Shown here: piece after piece, positions 27,747 to 36,824 of the stretch
Numbering within the stretch: the first letter of the stretch is position 1
Layout: every line of letters begins with the position of its first letter
The notes under the pieces: model-generated
The model's input: only the letters and a program-made list of their open reading frames with translations
What the model was told of the DNA's origin: nothing
Databases searched by the model: none
Source: Leisingera aquimarina DSM 24565
GTDB lineage: Bacteria; Pseudomonadota; Alphaproteobacteria; Rhodobacterales; Rhodobacteraceae
Length of the DNA: 64,000 bases
Assembly: GCF_000473165.1 (NCBI RefSeq)
Contig: NZ_KI421504.1
Location: forward strand, 1,270,501-1,334,500
Direction of reading: 5' to 3'
Program-made: the position numbers and the translations under genes

Positions 27747-28406
27747 ATGATGCAGATGAAACTCACCACGGCAGGTATTGTTGCCGCAGCACTGGGCCTG
27801 GGCGCCTGCACCGATCCGGCTACCATCGGCACGCCGGGCAGCAACACCCAGCAGGGCGCGATCCTGGGCGGCATCATCGGTGCCGGCGTCGGCGCCATTG
27901 CCAATGATTCGGACCGCGGTCTGGGGGCTGTGACCGGCGCGCTGGTCGGGGCGACCGCCGGCGGGGTGATCGGCAACCAGCTGGACGCGCAGGAGCGTGA
28001 GCTGCGCCAGACCCTGGCCAATGACGACATTACCATCGTCAACACCGGCGACCGGCTGATCCTGTCCTTCCCGAACGATCTGACATTTGCCACAGACAGC
28101 GCCGCGGTGGCGCCGGCTGTGCAGGGCGACCTGCGCCGGGTGGCCGACAGTCTGGTGCGCTATCCCAACAGCACCATCCAGGTGATCGGCCATACCGACA
28201 GCGATGGCGATGCCGGGTATAATCAGGGACTGTCCGAGCGCCGCGCCAATGCGGTGGCCAGCCAGATCCAGGCCGGCGGTGTGCCCTATCACCGGATGCG
28301 CATCATCGGCCGCGGCGAGGAGCAGCCGGTGGCCTCGAACCTGACGGCAGACGGCAAAGCCCGTAACCGCCGCGTCGAGGTGGTGGTGATTCCGCAGGCT
28401 GCCTGA
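27747..28406 (+). CDS. OmpA-family lipoprotein (YiaD/Pal-like)
   Basis: About 219 residues from the ATG at 27747. A signal with the lipobox LGAC (cysteine near residue 21) is followed by a glycine-zipper region AILGGIIGAGVGAIANDS...GALVGATAGGVIGNQLD and a C-terminal OmpA peptidoglycan-binding domain with FATDSAAVAP, VIGHTDSDGDA and SERRANAVASQI, ending KARNRRVEVVVIP. This is the YiaD type, an outer-membrane lipoprotein that binds the cell wall. It ends in a good terminator. Confidence 0.88.
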   Translation: MMQMKLTTAGIVAAALGLGACTDPATIGTPGSNTQQGAILGGIIGAGVGAIANDSDRGLGAVTGALVGATAGGVIGNQLDAQERELRQTLANDDITIVNTGDRLILSFPNDLTFATDSAAVAPAVQGDLRRVADSLVRYPNSTIQVIGHTDSDGDAGYNQGLSERRANAVASQIQAGGVPYHRMRIIGRGEEQPVASNLTADGKARNRRVEVVVIPQAA

Positions 28407-28430
28407 TCCGTCAGGTTGCGGCATGTTTGG

Positions 28431-28460
28431 CGGCCCGTCCCTCTGAGGGCGGGCCGTTTT
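28431..28460 (+). terminator. terminator after the OmpA lipoprotein gene
   Basis: CGGCCCG and CGGGCCG arms, extended inwards by CCC/GGG with a bulged T, are followed by TTTT (28457-28460). It lies 25 bases after the stop. Confidence 0.8.
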
Positions 28461-28577
28461 CGTTGAATCCCGGTTTGCGTAACGCTGCACATGGCCTGCG
28501 CGGCGATTGCTGTTTCTTCGCGAGGCCAGCCTCATACATGATAGGCGCAACAGAGACGCGAACAAAGAGGAACTCCC

Positions 28578-29120
28578 ATGGCTGACCCTGTCTTGCTGAC
28601 TCTTTCCGGCTCCCTGCGCCGCGAGGCCACCAACCGCAAACTGCTGGCCGAAGCTGCGCGGGTATTCGGGCCTGCGACCGTGGTCGAGGCGGATCTGCAT
28701 TTCCCGCTGTATGACGGCGACGCCGAGGCGGCGGACGGCATCCCGCCTGCTGTGCAGCTGCTGGCGGATCAGATCGCGGCGGCGGATGCGGTGGCGATCT
28801 CCACCCCGGAATACAACAAAGGCCCGTCCGGCGTGCTGAAAAATGCGCTCGATTGGGTGAGCCGCACCGAGGGCAACCCCTGGGCGGATAAGCCGGTGGC
28901 GGTGATGTCGGCGGCGGCCGGCCGGGCCGGGGGCGAGCTGGCGCAGGCGCTTCTGCGCGGCTTTCTGGTGCCGTTTCAGCCGCGCTTGCTGATCGGCCCG
29001 GGCGTGCATCTTGCGGGGTCCAGCAAGGAATTCGACGAGAGCGGGCGGCTGACCAGCGATCATTATGAGGCGACGCTCACCAAGCTGATGCAGAAACTGC
29101 GGGCGGAGATTGGCGGCTGA
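28578..29120 (+). CDS. NADPH-dependent FMN reductase-family protein
   Basis: A 180-residue flavodoxin-like protein. It has LSGSLRREATNRKLL for the FMN phosphate near residue 9 and STPEYNKGPSGVLKNALDWVS, the family signature, near residue 75. GAGGAA lies before the ATG. Related proteins reduce quinones, azo compounds, chromate or FMN with NADPH. Substrate is unknown; it lies 36 bases upstream of the dehydratase gene in the same direction. Confidence 0.87.
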   Translation: MADPVLLTLSGSLRREATNRKLLAEAARVFGPATVVEADLHFPLYDGDAEAADGIPPAVQLLADQIAAADAVAISTPEYNKGPSGVLKNALDWVSRTEGNPWADKPVAVMSAAAGRAGGELAQALLRGFLVPFQPRLLIGPGVHLAGSSKEFDESGRLTSDHYEATLTKLMQKLRAEIGG

Positions 29121-29156
29121 ACTTGCCTCGCGGCCGGGCGCGGCTATGGTGACGGC

Positions 29157-29978
29157 ATGAAAAATGACATGGCGCTCACTCCGGCGCAGCATTCCACGGA
29201 CATGATGGACCCGGCGCGGGCGGCTGCCTTTCAGGCGGCGCTGGGCCGGCGGGCGGATATTTCGGCGGGCAGTGTGCTGCCGCCGTTTTTTCATCAGCTT
29301 TACTTTTGGGCGCCGCTGCCGCCCAAGGGTCTGGGCCGTGACGGCCACCCCAAGGTGGGCGGTGCCGGGCTGATCCCGGACATGGGCCTGCCGCGGCGGA
29401 TGTGGGCCGGCGGGCGGCTGCGGTTCGAGGTGCCATTGAGGGCCGGGATTGCGGCAGAAAAGACGTCGGTTCTGGAAAAGTCAGAGAAAAAAACGGGTCG
29501 CACCGGACCGTTGGGGCTGGTTACGCTGAAGCATGAGATCCGCCAGCAGGGGGCGCTGTGCCTGACGGAATGGCATGATCTGGTTTTCCGCGAAGACCCG
29601 GATCCGGCGTCACCCAAGCCGGTGCCGCCTGCGGCCCGCACCGATGAGACAGAGATGCGGCAGGTCTCGTTCAGCTCGACCCTTCTGTTCCGGTATTCTG
29701 CGCTGACTTTCAACGGGCACAGGATCCACTATGACCTGGAATATGCCCGCAAAACAGAGGGCTACGCGGGGCTGGTTGTTCACGGGCCGCTGCTGGCGCA
29801 GCATCTGCTGCTGCTGGCGGAAGAGCTGATGGGGCCGCTGGCGGAATTTTCCTTCCGCGCGTCCTCGCCGCTGATGCATTTCGAGACTGCATCCCTGTGC
29901 TGCAATGGCCAGGACCTGTGGGTGCGCGGCCCGGACGGGCAGCAGTGCATGAGCGCAGTAGCAGTGCCCAGAGGCTGA
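29157..29978 (+). CDS. FAS1-like/MaoC dehydratase (mesaconyl-C4-CoA hydratase-like)
   Basis: A 273-residue protein of the HTD2/itaconate-type family. The N-terminal half is a MaoC_dehydrat_N domain (LPPFFHQLYFWAPLPP, LGRDGHPK, GGLIPDMGLPRRMWAGGRL) and the second half a hot-dog domain with YSALTFNGHRIHYDLEYAR near residue 178 and GYAGLVVHGPLLAQHL. The set matches proteins annotated as 3-methylfumaryl- or mesaconyl-C4-CoA hydratase, but no CoA-ester pathway genes are beside it. Substrate therefore remains open. Confidence 0.82.
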   Translation: MKNDMALTPAQHSTDMMDPARAAAFQAALGRRADISAGSVLPPFFHQLYFWAPLPPKGLGRDGHPKVGGAGLIPDMGLPRRMWAGGRLRFEVPLRAGIAAEKTSVLEKSEKKTGRTGPLGLVTLKHEIRQQGALCLTEWHDLVFREDPDPASPKPVPPAARTDETEMRQVSFSSTLLFRYSALTFNGHRIHYDLEYARKTEGYAGLVVHGPLLAQHLLLLAEELMGPLAEFSFRASSPLMHFETASLCCNGQDLWVRGPDGQQCMSAVAVPRG

Positions 29979-30092
29979 AACGGGGGGCTCCCGCGCCCCA
30001 AGCTACCCTTCCGGGCAGATTAGGGGCTTGGGCGTGGCGCCGCTTCGCGGCGCAAGGTTTCCGCTGAGAAGCGTTGAAGAGGTGCGGGCCGT

Positions 30093-30122
30093 CCTGGAAT
30101 TGATCCGGGAGATCAATTCAGG
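30093..30122. repeat. inverted repeat in a 222-base gap between convergent genes
   Basis: GAATTGATC (30097-30105) and GATCAATTC (30111-30119) with a 5-base loop, extended by CCT/AGG on both sides. A second hairpin, GCGCCGC/GCGGCGC, lies at 30037-30053. They occupy the non-coding gap after the dehydratase gene (29979-30200); no gene was found in it. A role as bidirectional terminator is inferred. Confidence 0.5.
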
Positions 30123-30200
30123 CGCAAACGGGCGGAACCCTGCTTTTCGAAGCGCGCATTCGATTGCAAGGCGCCCATAGCCGCCTCAAGGGTGCGGGGA

Positions 30201-31241
30201 TCAAAGGTTGTCTTCCACCCGGAACCCTTCGGGGATGCTGTCCGCATCCTCCAGCAGCAGGTCCGCCATCACATGGGCCGCTTTGGGGGCCATGCCAAAA
30301 CCGATCTTGAAACCGCCGTTGGCGATGAAATGGCCGTCGCGGCCAGGCCAGGCGCCCAGCATCGGGGCGCGGGATTTGGCACGGGGACGCACGCCGGCCC
30401 AGCGTTCGATCACTTCGGCTCCGTGCAGCACCGGCACTGCGGTGCGGGCGCGCTCGACGATATCGTCAAGCTGCGCGTCCGTGCTCTTGCCATCCTCGAA
30501 TTTGCGCTCGCTGGTGGAGCCGATGGCCAGGGTGCCGTCGGCGTGCGGAATGATATGCAGACTGTCGGCAAAAAGCTGCGGTACCGCGCCCTCGTGAAAG
30601 CGCAGGAGCGCGGCTTGGCCCTTGACGCCACCGCCCACAGTTTTGCCGAATGCCTTGTTCAGCTCCAACAGGCCCGCGTAGCCTTTGGCATGAACCACCT
30701 TGCCCTGATCGGCGGCCTCCGGCTGCACCTCGACCCCCATCACAGCCAGGGCAGAGACCAGCGCCGCACAAGCGCGGCGGGGGTGCATCCGGGCGCTGAG
30801 GGTGTCGCGGATGACATAGCCAGTCGCACTGGGCGGCACCCAGGGGCCGAGGCTGTCCGCCTTGCAGACGGTCCATTCAGCTGCGTCCTTCCACAGATCG
30901 CGGGCGGTCGCTTCGCGCTGGCGGGCAAGCTCCAGAGTACGCGCGTCATTAATGGGCTGCAGCCGCCCGGTGCGGCCATAGCCGGGGGAGACGCCGCCAG
31001 TGGCCTCGACCTCGGCCCAGAAGCTTCCGGCCATCAGCAGGCTTTCGAGCTGAAATTGTTTCTTGGGGTTCCAGTTTTCCGGCACATGCGGGGCCAGCGC
31101 GCCGATAAGACCGCCGCTGGAACCGGCGCCGGCTCCGAACAGGTCCGCGATCTGTACACGCGCGCCGCGCCGCGCACAGATCCAGGCGATTGACAGGCCG
31201 AATATGCCAGCCCCGTGCACCGTTACATCTGCCATTGCCAT
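30201..31241 (-). CDS. FAD-dependent oxidoreductase, MnmC1-like (DAO family)
   Basis: About 346 residues from the ATG at 31239-31241. The GxGxxG-like start VTVHGAGIFGLSIAWICARRGA (FAD) and the C-terminal GVRPRAKSRAPMLGAWP and ANGGFKIGFGMAP are D-amino acid oxidase-family marks. In E. coli MnmC the FAD oxidase domain that removes the carboxymethyl group from cmnm5s2U34 is fused to the methyltransferase MnmC2; here the equivalent of the latter (mnmD) is the divergent next gene. The divergent pairing supports a role in tRNA wobble uridine modification, though glycine/D-amino acid oxidation cannot be excluded. Confidence 0.72.
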   Translation of the reverse strand: MAMADVTVHGAGIFGLSIAWICARRGARVQIADLFGAGAGSSGGLIGALAPHVPENWNPKKQFQLESLLMAGSFWAEVEATGGVSPGYGRTGRLQPINDARTLELARQREATARDLWKDAAEWTVCKADSLGPWVPPSATGYVIRDTLSARMHPRRACAALVSALAVMGVEVQPEAADQGKVVHAKGYAGLLELNKAFGKTVGGGVKGQAALLRFHEGAVPQLFADSLHIIPHADGTLAIGSTSERKFEDGKSTDAQLDDIVERARTAVPVLHGAEVIERWAGVRPRAKSRAPMLGAWPGRDGHFIANGGFKIGFGMAPKAAHVMADLLLEDADSIPEGFRVEDNL

Positions 31242-31299
31242 TCGGGGATCCTTTCGCCAGTGTCGCGCCGTTCCGGACAACCACTTAGGGGATTATAGC

Positions 31300-31968
31300 A
31301 TGGCAGACCAGCAGGCCCGCCTCAGCTGGCGCGATGGCACCGTGCCGGTGTCGGATCAGTTTGATGACCCCTATTTCTCAATCCAGGACGGGCTGGCGGA
31401 GACAGAGCATGTCTTTCTGGCCGGTAACGGCCTGCCTGCACGCTTTGCCCCGGGTTTTCAGATTGCCGAACTGGGGTTTGGAACCGGGTTGAACATGCTG
31501 GCCGCCTGGCGCGCCTGGGAGGCGGCAGGGCAGGCAGGGCCATTGCAATTCACCAGTTTCGAGGCCTTTCCCGTGGCGCCCGCCGACATGGCCAAGGCGC
31601 TGGAGGCCTTCCCCGCGGTGGCCCCTTGGGCAGAGCGGTTTCTGGAGAAATGGCAAGGCACTGGCAGCTGTGATCTGGGCAGCCTGCAGCTGGAGGTGAT
31701 TACCGGCGACGCGCGCGTGTCGCTGCCGGAGTGGACAGGGCAGGCGGATGCCTGGTTTCTGGACGGGTTCTCTCCGGCCAAGAATCCCGAATTGTGGGAA
31801 GAGGCGCTGATGGGCGAGGTTGCGGCGCATACCGCGCCGGGCGGCTCGGCGGCGACCTACACTGCGGCGGGATTTGTGCGCCGCGGGTTGGAGGCAGCAG
31901 GATTTGAGGTGACCCGCATCCCCGGCTACGGGCGCAAGCGGCATATGACAAAGGCAGTGAAGGCATGA
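31300..31968 (+). CDS. mnmD: tRNA (mnm5s2U34)-methyltransferase MnmD
   Basis: A 222-residue methyltransferase from the ATG at 31300. The SAM motif AELGFGTGLNML lies near residue 53 and the domain ends with VITGDARVSLPEW, WFLDGFSPAKNPELW and GYGRKRHM; this is the MnmC N-domain in free-standing form. It methylates the 5-aminomethyl-2-thiouridine of tRNA wobble positions. It overlaps the DMT transporter gene by four bases and is divergent from the FAD-oxidoreductase gene. Confidence 0.85.
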   Translation: MADQQARLSWRDGTVPVSDQFDDPYFSIQDGLAETEHVFLAGNGLPARFAPGFQIAELGFGTGLNMLAAWRAWEAAGQAGPLQFTSFEAFPVAPADMAKALEAFPAVAPWAERFLEKWQGTGSCDLGSLQLEVITGDARVSLPEWTGQADAWFLDGFSPAKNPELWEEALMGEVAAHTAPGGSAATYTAAGFVRRGLEAAGFEVTRIPGYGRKRHMTKAVKA

Positions 31969-32855
31969 CCCAGGCAATCCCGGCCAAGGCCCAGACCAAT
32001 AACGTGCCGTTGGGCATTTTGCTGATGGTCGGGGCCACAGTGGTCTTTGCCTTGCAGGATGGTATCTCGCGGCATCTGGCGGGCACCTACAACACTTACA
32101 TGGTAGTGATGGTGCGCTACTGGTTTTTTGCCGCCTTTGTGATGTTCCTGGCGGCGCGTGCACCGGGCGGCATCCGGGCTGCGGCGCGGACCGATCAGCT
32201 GTGGTTGCAGATATTCCGCGGCGTGCTGCTGGTTGGTGAAATCTGCGTGGCGGTTTACGGCTTCACCGTGCTGGGCTTGATCGAGAGCCAGGCGGTCTTC
32301 ATCTGCTATCCGCTGCTGGTGGCGGCCCTCAGCGGGCCGGTGCTGGGGGAAAGTGTCGGCTGGCGGCGCTGGGCGGCTATCGGCGTCGGGTTGATCGGGG
32401 TGCTGATCATCCTGCAGCCGGGCATGGGGGTGTTCAACCCCGCGGCAATCATCCCGTTTGTCTCGGCGCTGATGTTTGCCGTCTACGGGCTGGTTACCCG
32501 CTATGCGGCGCGTAAGGACAGCACCGCCACCAGTTTCTTCTGGACCGGGGTTGCCGGCATGGTCTTCATGACCACCATCGGTATTTGGTACTGGGAGCCG
32601 ATGAGCCAGAGCGACTGGTTCTGGATGGCGCTGTTGTGCGTGTCCGGCGTGACCGGCCACTGGCTGCTGATCAAATGCTACGAGATGGCCGAGGCCAGCG
32701 CAGTGCAGCCCTTTGCTTATTTCCACCTGATCTGGGCGGCGATGCTGGGCATGGCAGTGTTTGGCGAGGTGATCCGCACCAATGTCGCCATTGGCGCCGG
32801 CATCATCATCGCGGCGGGTCTGTTCACCCTATGGCGCGAACGCGTGAAGGGTTGA
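31965..32855 (+). CDS. EamA/DMT-family transporter
   Basis: A 296-residue protein with two EamA repeats and about ten hydrophobic helices, beginning PLGILLMVGATVVFALQDGISRHL. The second repeat starts near residue 150. It is translationally coupled to mnmD (ATGA). Its 3' end overlaps the end of the convergent lytic transglycosylase gene by 27 bases. The substrate is unknown; S-adenosylmethionine transport has been shown for some DMT proteins, and coupling to a methyltransferase is suggestive but nothing more. Confidence 0.86.
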   Translation: MTQAIPAKAQTNNVPLGILLMVGATVVFALQDGISRHLAGTYNTYMVVMVRYWFFAAFVMFLAARAPGGIRAAARTDQLWLQIFRGVLLVGEICVAVYGFTVLGLIESQAVFICYPLLVAALSGPVLGESVGWRRWAAIGVGLIGVLIILQPGMGVFNPAAIIPFVSALMFAVYGLVTRYAARKDSTATSFFWTGVAGMVFMTTIGIWYWEPMSQSDWFWMALLCVSGVTGHWLLIKCYEMAEASAVQPFAYFHLIWAAMLGMAVFGEVIRTNVAIGAGIIIAAGLFTLWRERVKG

Positions 32856-34796
32856 GCCGCGCAGCTCCTGTGAGAACGGGACAGGCAGCGGCGCCTTGCC
32901 CAGCCGCGCCCGATAGACAGGCAGGCTTTCGGTGACCCGCATCACGTAGTTGCGGGTCTCGTTGAAAGGGATGTGCTCGATCCAGTCGACGATATCCGGG
33001 CTGCCGTCGCGCGGGTCGCCATAGCGCTGCACCCAGGCCGCGGGCCGGTGCGGACCGGCGTTGTAGCCCGCTGCCATCATCACCACATTACCGCGGAATT
33101 TGCCGGCCAGCCCAGCGAGGTAATTGGCCCCCAGCTTGGCATTGTAATCCCACTCGGCGGTCAAGCGTGAGGTCTTGTGGCCTGCAAGAATGCCCAGTTC
33201 GGTCGCGACCAGCTTGGCGGTGGCAGGCATTACCTGCATCAGTCCGCGCGCGCCTGCATGGCTGACGACGCCTGGATCAAACTCGCTTTCGCGGCGGGCA
33301 ATGGCCAGGGTCATTTCCTCGGCCATCGGCAGTTGCCGCTTGGCGACCGGATGCAGCGGGTAATAGGCGCCTTCCAGCTCCACCCCGCCGCGGGCCGCGC
33401 GTTTCGAGATCATCACTGCCAGATGCGGCTGGTTCAACTCCACCGCCATCTGCCCCAACTGGCGCGCCTGCACCGGCGGCAGGGTTTCGACCAGATGGGT
33501 CAGGAACCGTTCAGCCTGCTCCAGATCGCCAGCCTTGAGCAGCAGCAAGCCGGCCTCGGTGACCGAGGATTTGGCAAAGGCGGCCTGGCGCCAGTCTGGC
33601 AGCGCTGCCGGTTTCACCAGCGCCGGATCAAACGGACGGCCCAGCTGTTCGGCGGCCAGCAGCCCATAGAAAGACGTTTGGTATTCCGCGCCTTTGGCAT
33701 AGGCATCGTGCGCGTCGTCTGCCTGGCCCATCTCGGCATAGGCGCGACCCAGCCAATAGCCGCCGCGTCCAATCGAGATCGGGGTCTCGACCGAGGCCAG
33801 AAAACGCTGGAAATGCACTGCGGCCAGCTCCGGATCGTGCAGCTTTTGCAGGGCGATGTAACCGGCCAGCCATTCGCAGTCCGAGTAGCCATAACCGTCT
33901 TCTGCAGAGGAGAAATGATAGGCGGCCAGTTGATAGGCGCGCTCGTAATCTTTGTCCCGCATCACTTGCCGTGCCAAATCGCGGCGGCGCCGCAGCCATT
34001 TCGCCGGTTCGCCCAGTTTTTCGGCGCTGGTGCTGCGTTCCATCAGCATCTGAATGGCGCCATCCTGCAACCGCTTGCGGTCGCGCCAGGCAAACCGGTC
34101 ATAGGCAAGCCCGGCAGATCCTTTCAGCCGGTCGGGAACCGCTTCGATCTTGGCGTCCACTCCGGGTGCGCGTTCCTGCAGGGCGATGCGCGCCTCCGCC
34201 AGCTTGCGTTCGCCTTCGGGCACCAGCGGCAGCATCCGCTTGGAGCTGACCAGATGATCCTCCCACAAAAGCCGGTCCAGCCGCGCCGTGTGATGCGGTT
34301 TCAGCAGCTTGGCGAAATCGCGCAGGAACGCCTTTTGTATGGCGCTGCCCATTGCCTTGGTGCGCCAGGCCAGCACGATCTCCGCTTCGCCGTCACCGCG
34401 CCGCCCGGCGGCAATCAGCGCCTTGCCCAGGCTCAGCGCGCCTTCGGCGGTCTGCGGGCGTTCGCTGGCGTAAAAAGCCAGGATGGCGTCGCGGCCGGCG
34501 CCCGCAATCGCATCTTCATTCTGGCGCCGCAGATAGGCAAGGCCGGGCCAATCCCCCCGCCGCTCCAGAAATGAGATCACGTCGCGGGCAGACCCCAGCC
34601 CGGCCCGCAGCCGGTGCCACTCGATGATATCGCGGGCGGTGCTGTGCCGCTGCCCGGCTTCGCGGGCGGCCTGATCCCATTTCTCTGCCCGCATCAGATC
34701 CAGCGCGGTCCCGACGTCGCGCGCCAGGGCCGGCGCCCCGGGCAGGGCCGCCGAGATAAGCAGAATAAGGGCCAGGATGCGTGTCATCTCTTGCAT
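32829..34796 (-). CDS. Slt-type soluble lytic transglycosylase
   Basis: A 655-residue periplasmic enzyme. A Sec signal (ILALILLISAALPGAPALA) is followed by a long alpha-superhelical region made of helical repeats (about residues 40-460) and a C-terminal SLT catalytic domain with the acid ARRESEFDPG near residue 502, GARGLMQVMPATA and MMAAGYNAGPHR. It cleaves peptidoglycan glycan strands with formation of 1,6-anhydro ends. An ATG nine bases further in (34787) is an alternative start. Convergent with the DMT gene. Confidence 0.9.
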   Translation of the reverse strand: MQEMTRILALILLISAALPGAPALARDVGTALDLMRAEKWDQAAREAGQRHSTARDIIEWHRLRAGLGSARDVISFLERRGDWPGLAYLRRQNEDAIAGAGRDAILAFYASERPQTAEGALSLGKALIAAGRRGDGEAEIVLAWRTKAMGSAIQKAFLRDFAKLLKPHHTARLDRLLWEDHLVSSKRMLPLVPEGERKLAEARIALQERAPGVDAKIEAVPDRLKGSAGLAYDRFAWRDRKRLQDGAIQMLMERSTSAEKLGEPAKWLRRRRDLARQVMRDKDYERAYQLAAYHFSSAEDGYGYSDCEWLAGYIALQKLHDPELAAVHFQRFLASVETPISIGRGGYWLGRAYAEMGQADDAHDAYAKGAEYQTSFYGLLAAEQLGRPFDPALVKPAALPDWRQAAFAKSSVTEAGLLLLKAGDLEQAERFLTHLVETLPPVQARQLGQMAVELNQPHLAVMISKRAARGGVELEGAYYPLHPVAKRQLPMAEEMTLAIARRESEFDPGVVSHAGARGLMQVMPATAKLVATELGILAGHKTSRLTAEWDYNAKLGANYLAGLAGKFRGNVVMMAAGYNAGPHRPAAWVQRYGDPRDGSPDIVDWIEHIPFNETRNYVMRVTESLPVYRARLGKAPLPVPFSQELRGSTLHAFAP

Positions 34797-34926
34797 TTTC
34801 CAGCGGTCCGGGGATAGAGGCTTGAACGTTACTCATTGGCGTGCCGGTATCAACTCAAATCCCCGGCATTCTATATCTTGACGGCGGCGGATTGCCGCCT
34901 GCACCTGCAGCAAAGGGAGCGTGCCC

Positions 34927-35799
34927 ATGTTCAAAGGCTCTATGCCAGCACTCGTCACCCCGTTTTCGAACGGCGAGCTGGATCTGGATGCGCTCAAACG
35001 CTTGGTGGAATGGAATATTGCCGAAGGCTCAACCGGTCTGGTGCCCGTCGGCACCACTGGCGAAAGCCCGACGCTGACCCATGACGAGCATGAGCTGGTC
35101 ATCGAGGAAGTGGTCAAGGCGGCGGCAGGCCGGGTGCCGGTGATTGCCGGTGCGGGCTCCAATAACACCGTCGAGATGATTCGATTCGTCGAGTTTGCCA
35201 AGAAGGTGGGTGCCGATGCGGCACTTGTTGTGACCCCGTATTACAACAAGCCGACCCAGCGCGGTATGCTGCAGCATTTTACCGCAGCCCATGACTGCGC
35301 GGATCTGCCGATCATCATCTACAACATCCCGGGCCGTTCGATCGTGGACATGACCCCTGCCACTATGGGCGAGCTGGCCAAACTGCCGCGCATTGTGGGT
35401 GTGAAGGATGCAACCGGCGATATTGCCCGCGTCAGCCAGCAGCGCGCCTCCTGCGGTGCGGATTTCGTGCAACTGTCCGGCGAAGACGCCACCGCGCTGG
35501 GCTTCAACGCCCATGGCGGGGTGGGCTGCATTTCGGTCACTGCCAATGTAGCGCCGAAGCTTTGCGCCGAGTTCCAGGCTGCAACACTGGCAGGTGACTA
35601 CGCATCGGCACTGGCCTATCAGGACAAACTGATGCCGCTGCATGAGGCGATCTTCATCGAGCCGGGCCTGGCTGGTGCCAAATACGGTCTGTCGAAACTC
35701 GGCATGTGCAGCGAAGAGGTCCGCTCGCCGCTGACCACGCTGGAAGACAGCACCAAGGCCGCAATTGATGCTGCCATGGCCTACGCCGGCCTGGTCTGA
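34927..35799 (+). CDS. dapA: 4-hydroxy-tetrahydrodipicolinate synthase
   Basis: About 290 residues. The ATG at 34927 is chosen over a GTG at 34921, which would be too close to the AGGGAG site. Key residues: GTTGES near 43-48, YNIPGRS (Tyr) near 133 and the Schiff-base lysine in GVKDATG near 161. It condenses pyruvate with aspartate semialdehyde in lysine and diaminopimelate synthesis. It is divergent from the transglycosylase gene, both serving the cell wall. Confidence 0.95.
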   Translation: MFKGSMPALVTPFSNGELDLDALKRLVEWNIAEGSTGLVPVGTTGESPTLTHDEHELVIEEVVKAAAGRVPVIAGAGSNNTVEMIRFVEFAKKVGADAALVVTPYYNKPTQRGMLQHFTAAHDCADLPIIIYNIPGRSIVDMTPATMGELAKLPRIVGVKDATGDIARVSQQRASCGADFVQLSGEDATALGFNAHGGVGCISVTANVAPKLCAEFQAATLAGDYASALAYQDKLMPLHEAIFIEPGLAGAKYGLSKLGMCSEEVRSPLTTLEDSTKAAIDAAMAYAGLV

Positions 35800-35823
35800 A
35801 GCCAGACACAATCAGACAGCAGC

Positions 35824-35855
35824 GGGCGGCCTCCCAGCGGAGTGCCGCCCGTTTG
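35824..35855 (+). terminator. terminator-like hairpin after dapA
   Basis: GGGCGGC (35824-35830) and GCCGCCC (35844-35850), 13-base loop, then GTTTG. It lies 24 bases after dapA. The T-run is short. Confidence 0.55.
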
Positions 35856-35870
35856 CGCCCTGGGTCCCGT

Positions 35871-35919
35871 CTTCATCTGGCCGGAAATACCCCGGGGTGA
35901 ATTGCCCCTTCAGGGGCAA
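35871..35919 (-). repeat. Roseobacter-type intergenic repeat, copy 2 (reverse)
   Basis: On the minus strand: TTGCCCC/GGGGCAA hairpin (35902-35919), then CACCCCGGGGTATTT, then GGCCAGA and GAAG. Same order and sequence pattern as copies at 15634 and 39122. It lies downstream of the sigma factor gene on that strand. Confidence 0.65.
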
Positions 35920-35942
35920 GAGGGGCTGGGCCTCCCGTCCGT

Positions 35943-36824
35943 TTAATCCAGTGCTTTGACCAGATGCCGCGTCTTTTCCGGATTCCGGGTCACGTAGATC
36001 CGGGAAATCCGGCCTTCCCGGATTTCCAGCGCTGTCGCTTGCAGAATGCCGTCCTCTGCCCAGTTCAATATGGCCGGCAGGCCGTTCAACTGGCAGAACC
36101 GCCAGCGATCCGGCGTCCTGCAGCCGGATTTGCGGGCAATCCCCTCAAGCAGCCGCAGCACCTTGTCCCGCCCGTAGATCGGATTGAGAGCCGCCATTGC
36201 CTTGCCGCCGCCGTCGGAGATGAGCTGAACTTCCTGTGTCAGCAGCCGGGTCAGTACCGCGGTGTCGCCGGTCTTGGATGCGCGGAAAAAGGCTTCAGTC
36301 AGATCGCGTCCCTGGTCCGGGTCTGCAGGGGCATGCGGTTGAAGTTTCTGCACTTTGCGCCGGGCTCTTGCCGCGAGTTGGCGGCAGGCGTCCGGGGTTC
36401 GGTTCAGCGCTGCGGAAATGTCCTCATAGGCGCTGTCGAAGATGTCGTGCAGCAGAAAGGCGGCGCGTTCCAGCGGCGACAGGGTTTCCAGCGCCAGCAG
36501 CAGCGCGACCGTGACATCGTGATCCAGAAGCTCGGTCGCGTCGTCTGTCAGAATGGGTTCGGGCAACCATTCACCGGGGTAGGTTTCGCGCCGGGCGCGC
36601 GCCGATTTCAGCTGGTCCAGACACAGCCGCGTGGTGATCCGCATCAGATAGCCGGTCGGATCCTGCACCTGCGTTTGCGGGGCTGTCTGCCAGCGCAGAA
36701 AGGCGTCCTGCAGAATGTCCTCGGCGTCGCTCACACTGCCCAGCATCCGGTAAGCGGCCGCAAACAATCGCGGCCGCGCCTTCTGAAACGCATCGGTTTC
36801 ATCTGTTTTGGGGTTTGCACTCAC
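35943..36824 (-). CDS. ECF41-type RNA polymerase sigma factor (SigJ-like)
   Basis: A 293-residue sigma factor. Region 2 (residues 13-80, RPRLFAAAYRMLGSVSDAEDILQDAFLRW) and region 4 (about 105-160, TLSPLERAAFLLHDIFDSAYEDISAAL) are followed by a C-terminal SnoaL-like domain. The domain carries DGGGK near residue 208 and NPEK near the C-terminus, as expected for ECF41, in which this domain controls activity in place of an anti-sigma factor. It overlaps its AhpD-like partner by four bases. ECF41 genes next to carboxymuconolactone decarboxylase-like genes are a classic arrangement, and the promoter upstream fits. Confidence 0.9.
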   Translation of the reverse strand: MSANPKTDETDAFQKARPRLFAAAYRMLGSVSDAEDILQDAFLRWQTAPQTQVQDPTGYLMRITTRLCLDQLKSARARRETYPGEWLPEPILTDDATELLDHDVTVALLLALETLSPLERAAFLLHDIFDSAYEDISAALNRTPDACRQLAARARRKVQKLQPHAPADPDQGRDLTEAFFRASKTGDTAVLTRLLTQEVQLISDGGGKAMAALNPIYGRDKVLRLLEGIARKSGCRTPDRWRFCQLNGLPAILNWAEDGILQATALEIREGRISRIYVTRNPEKTRHLVKALD

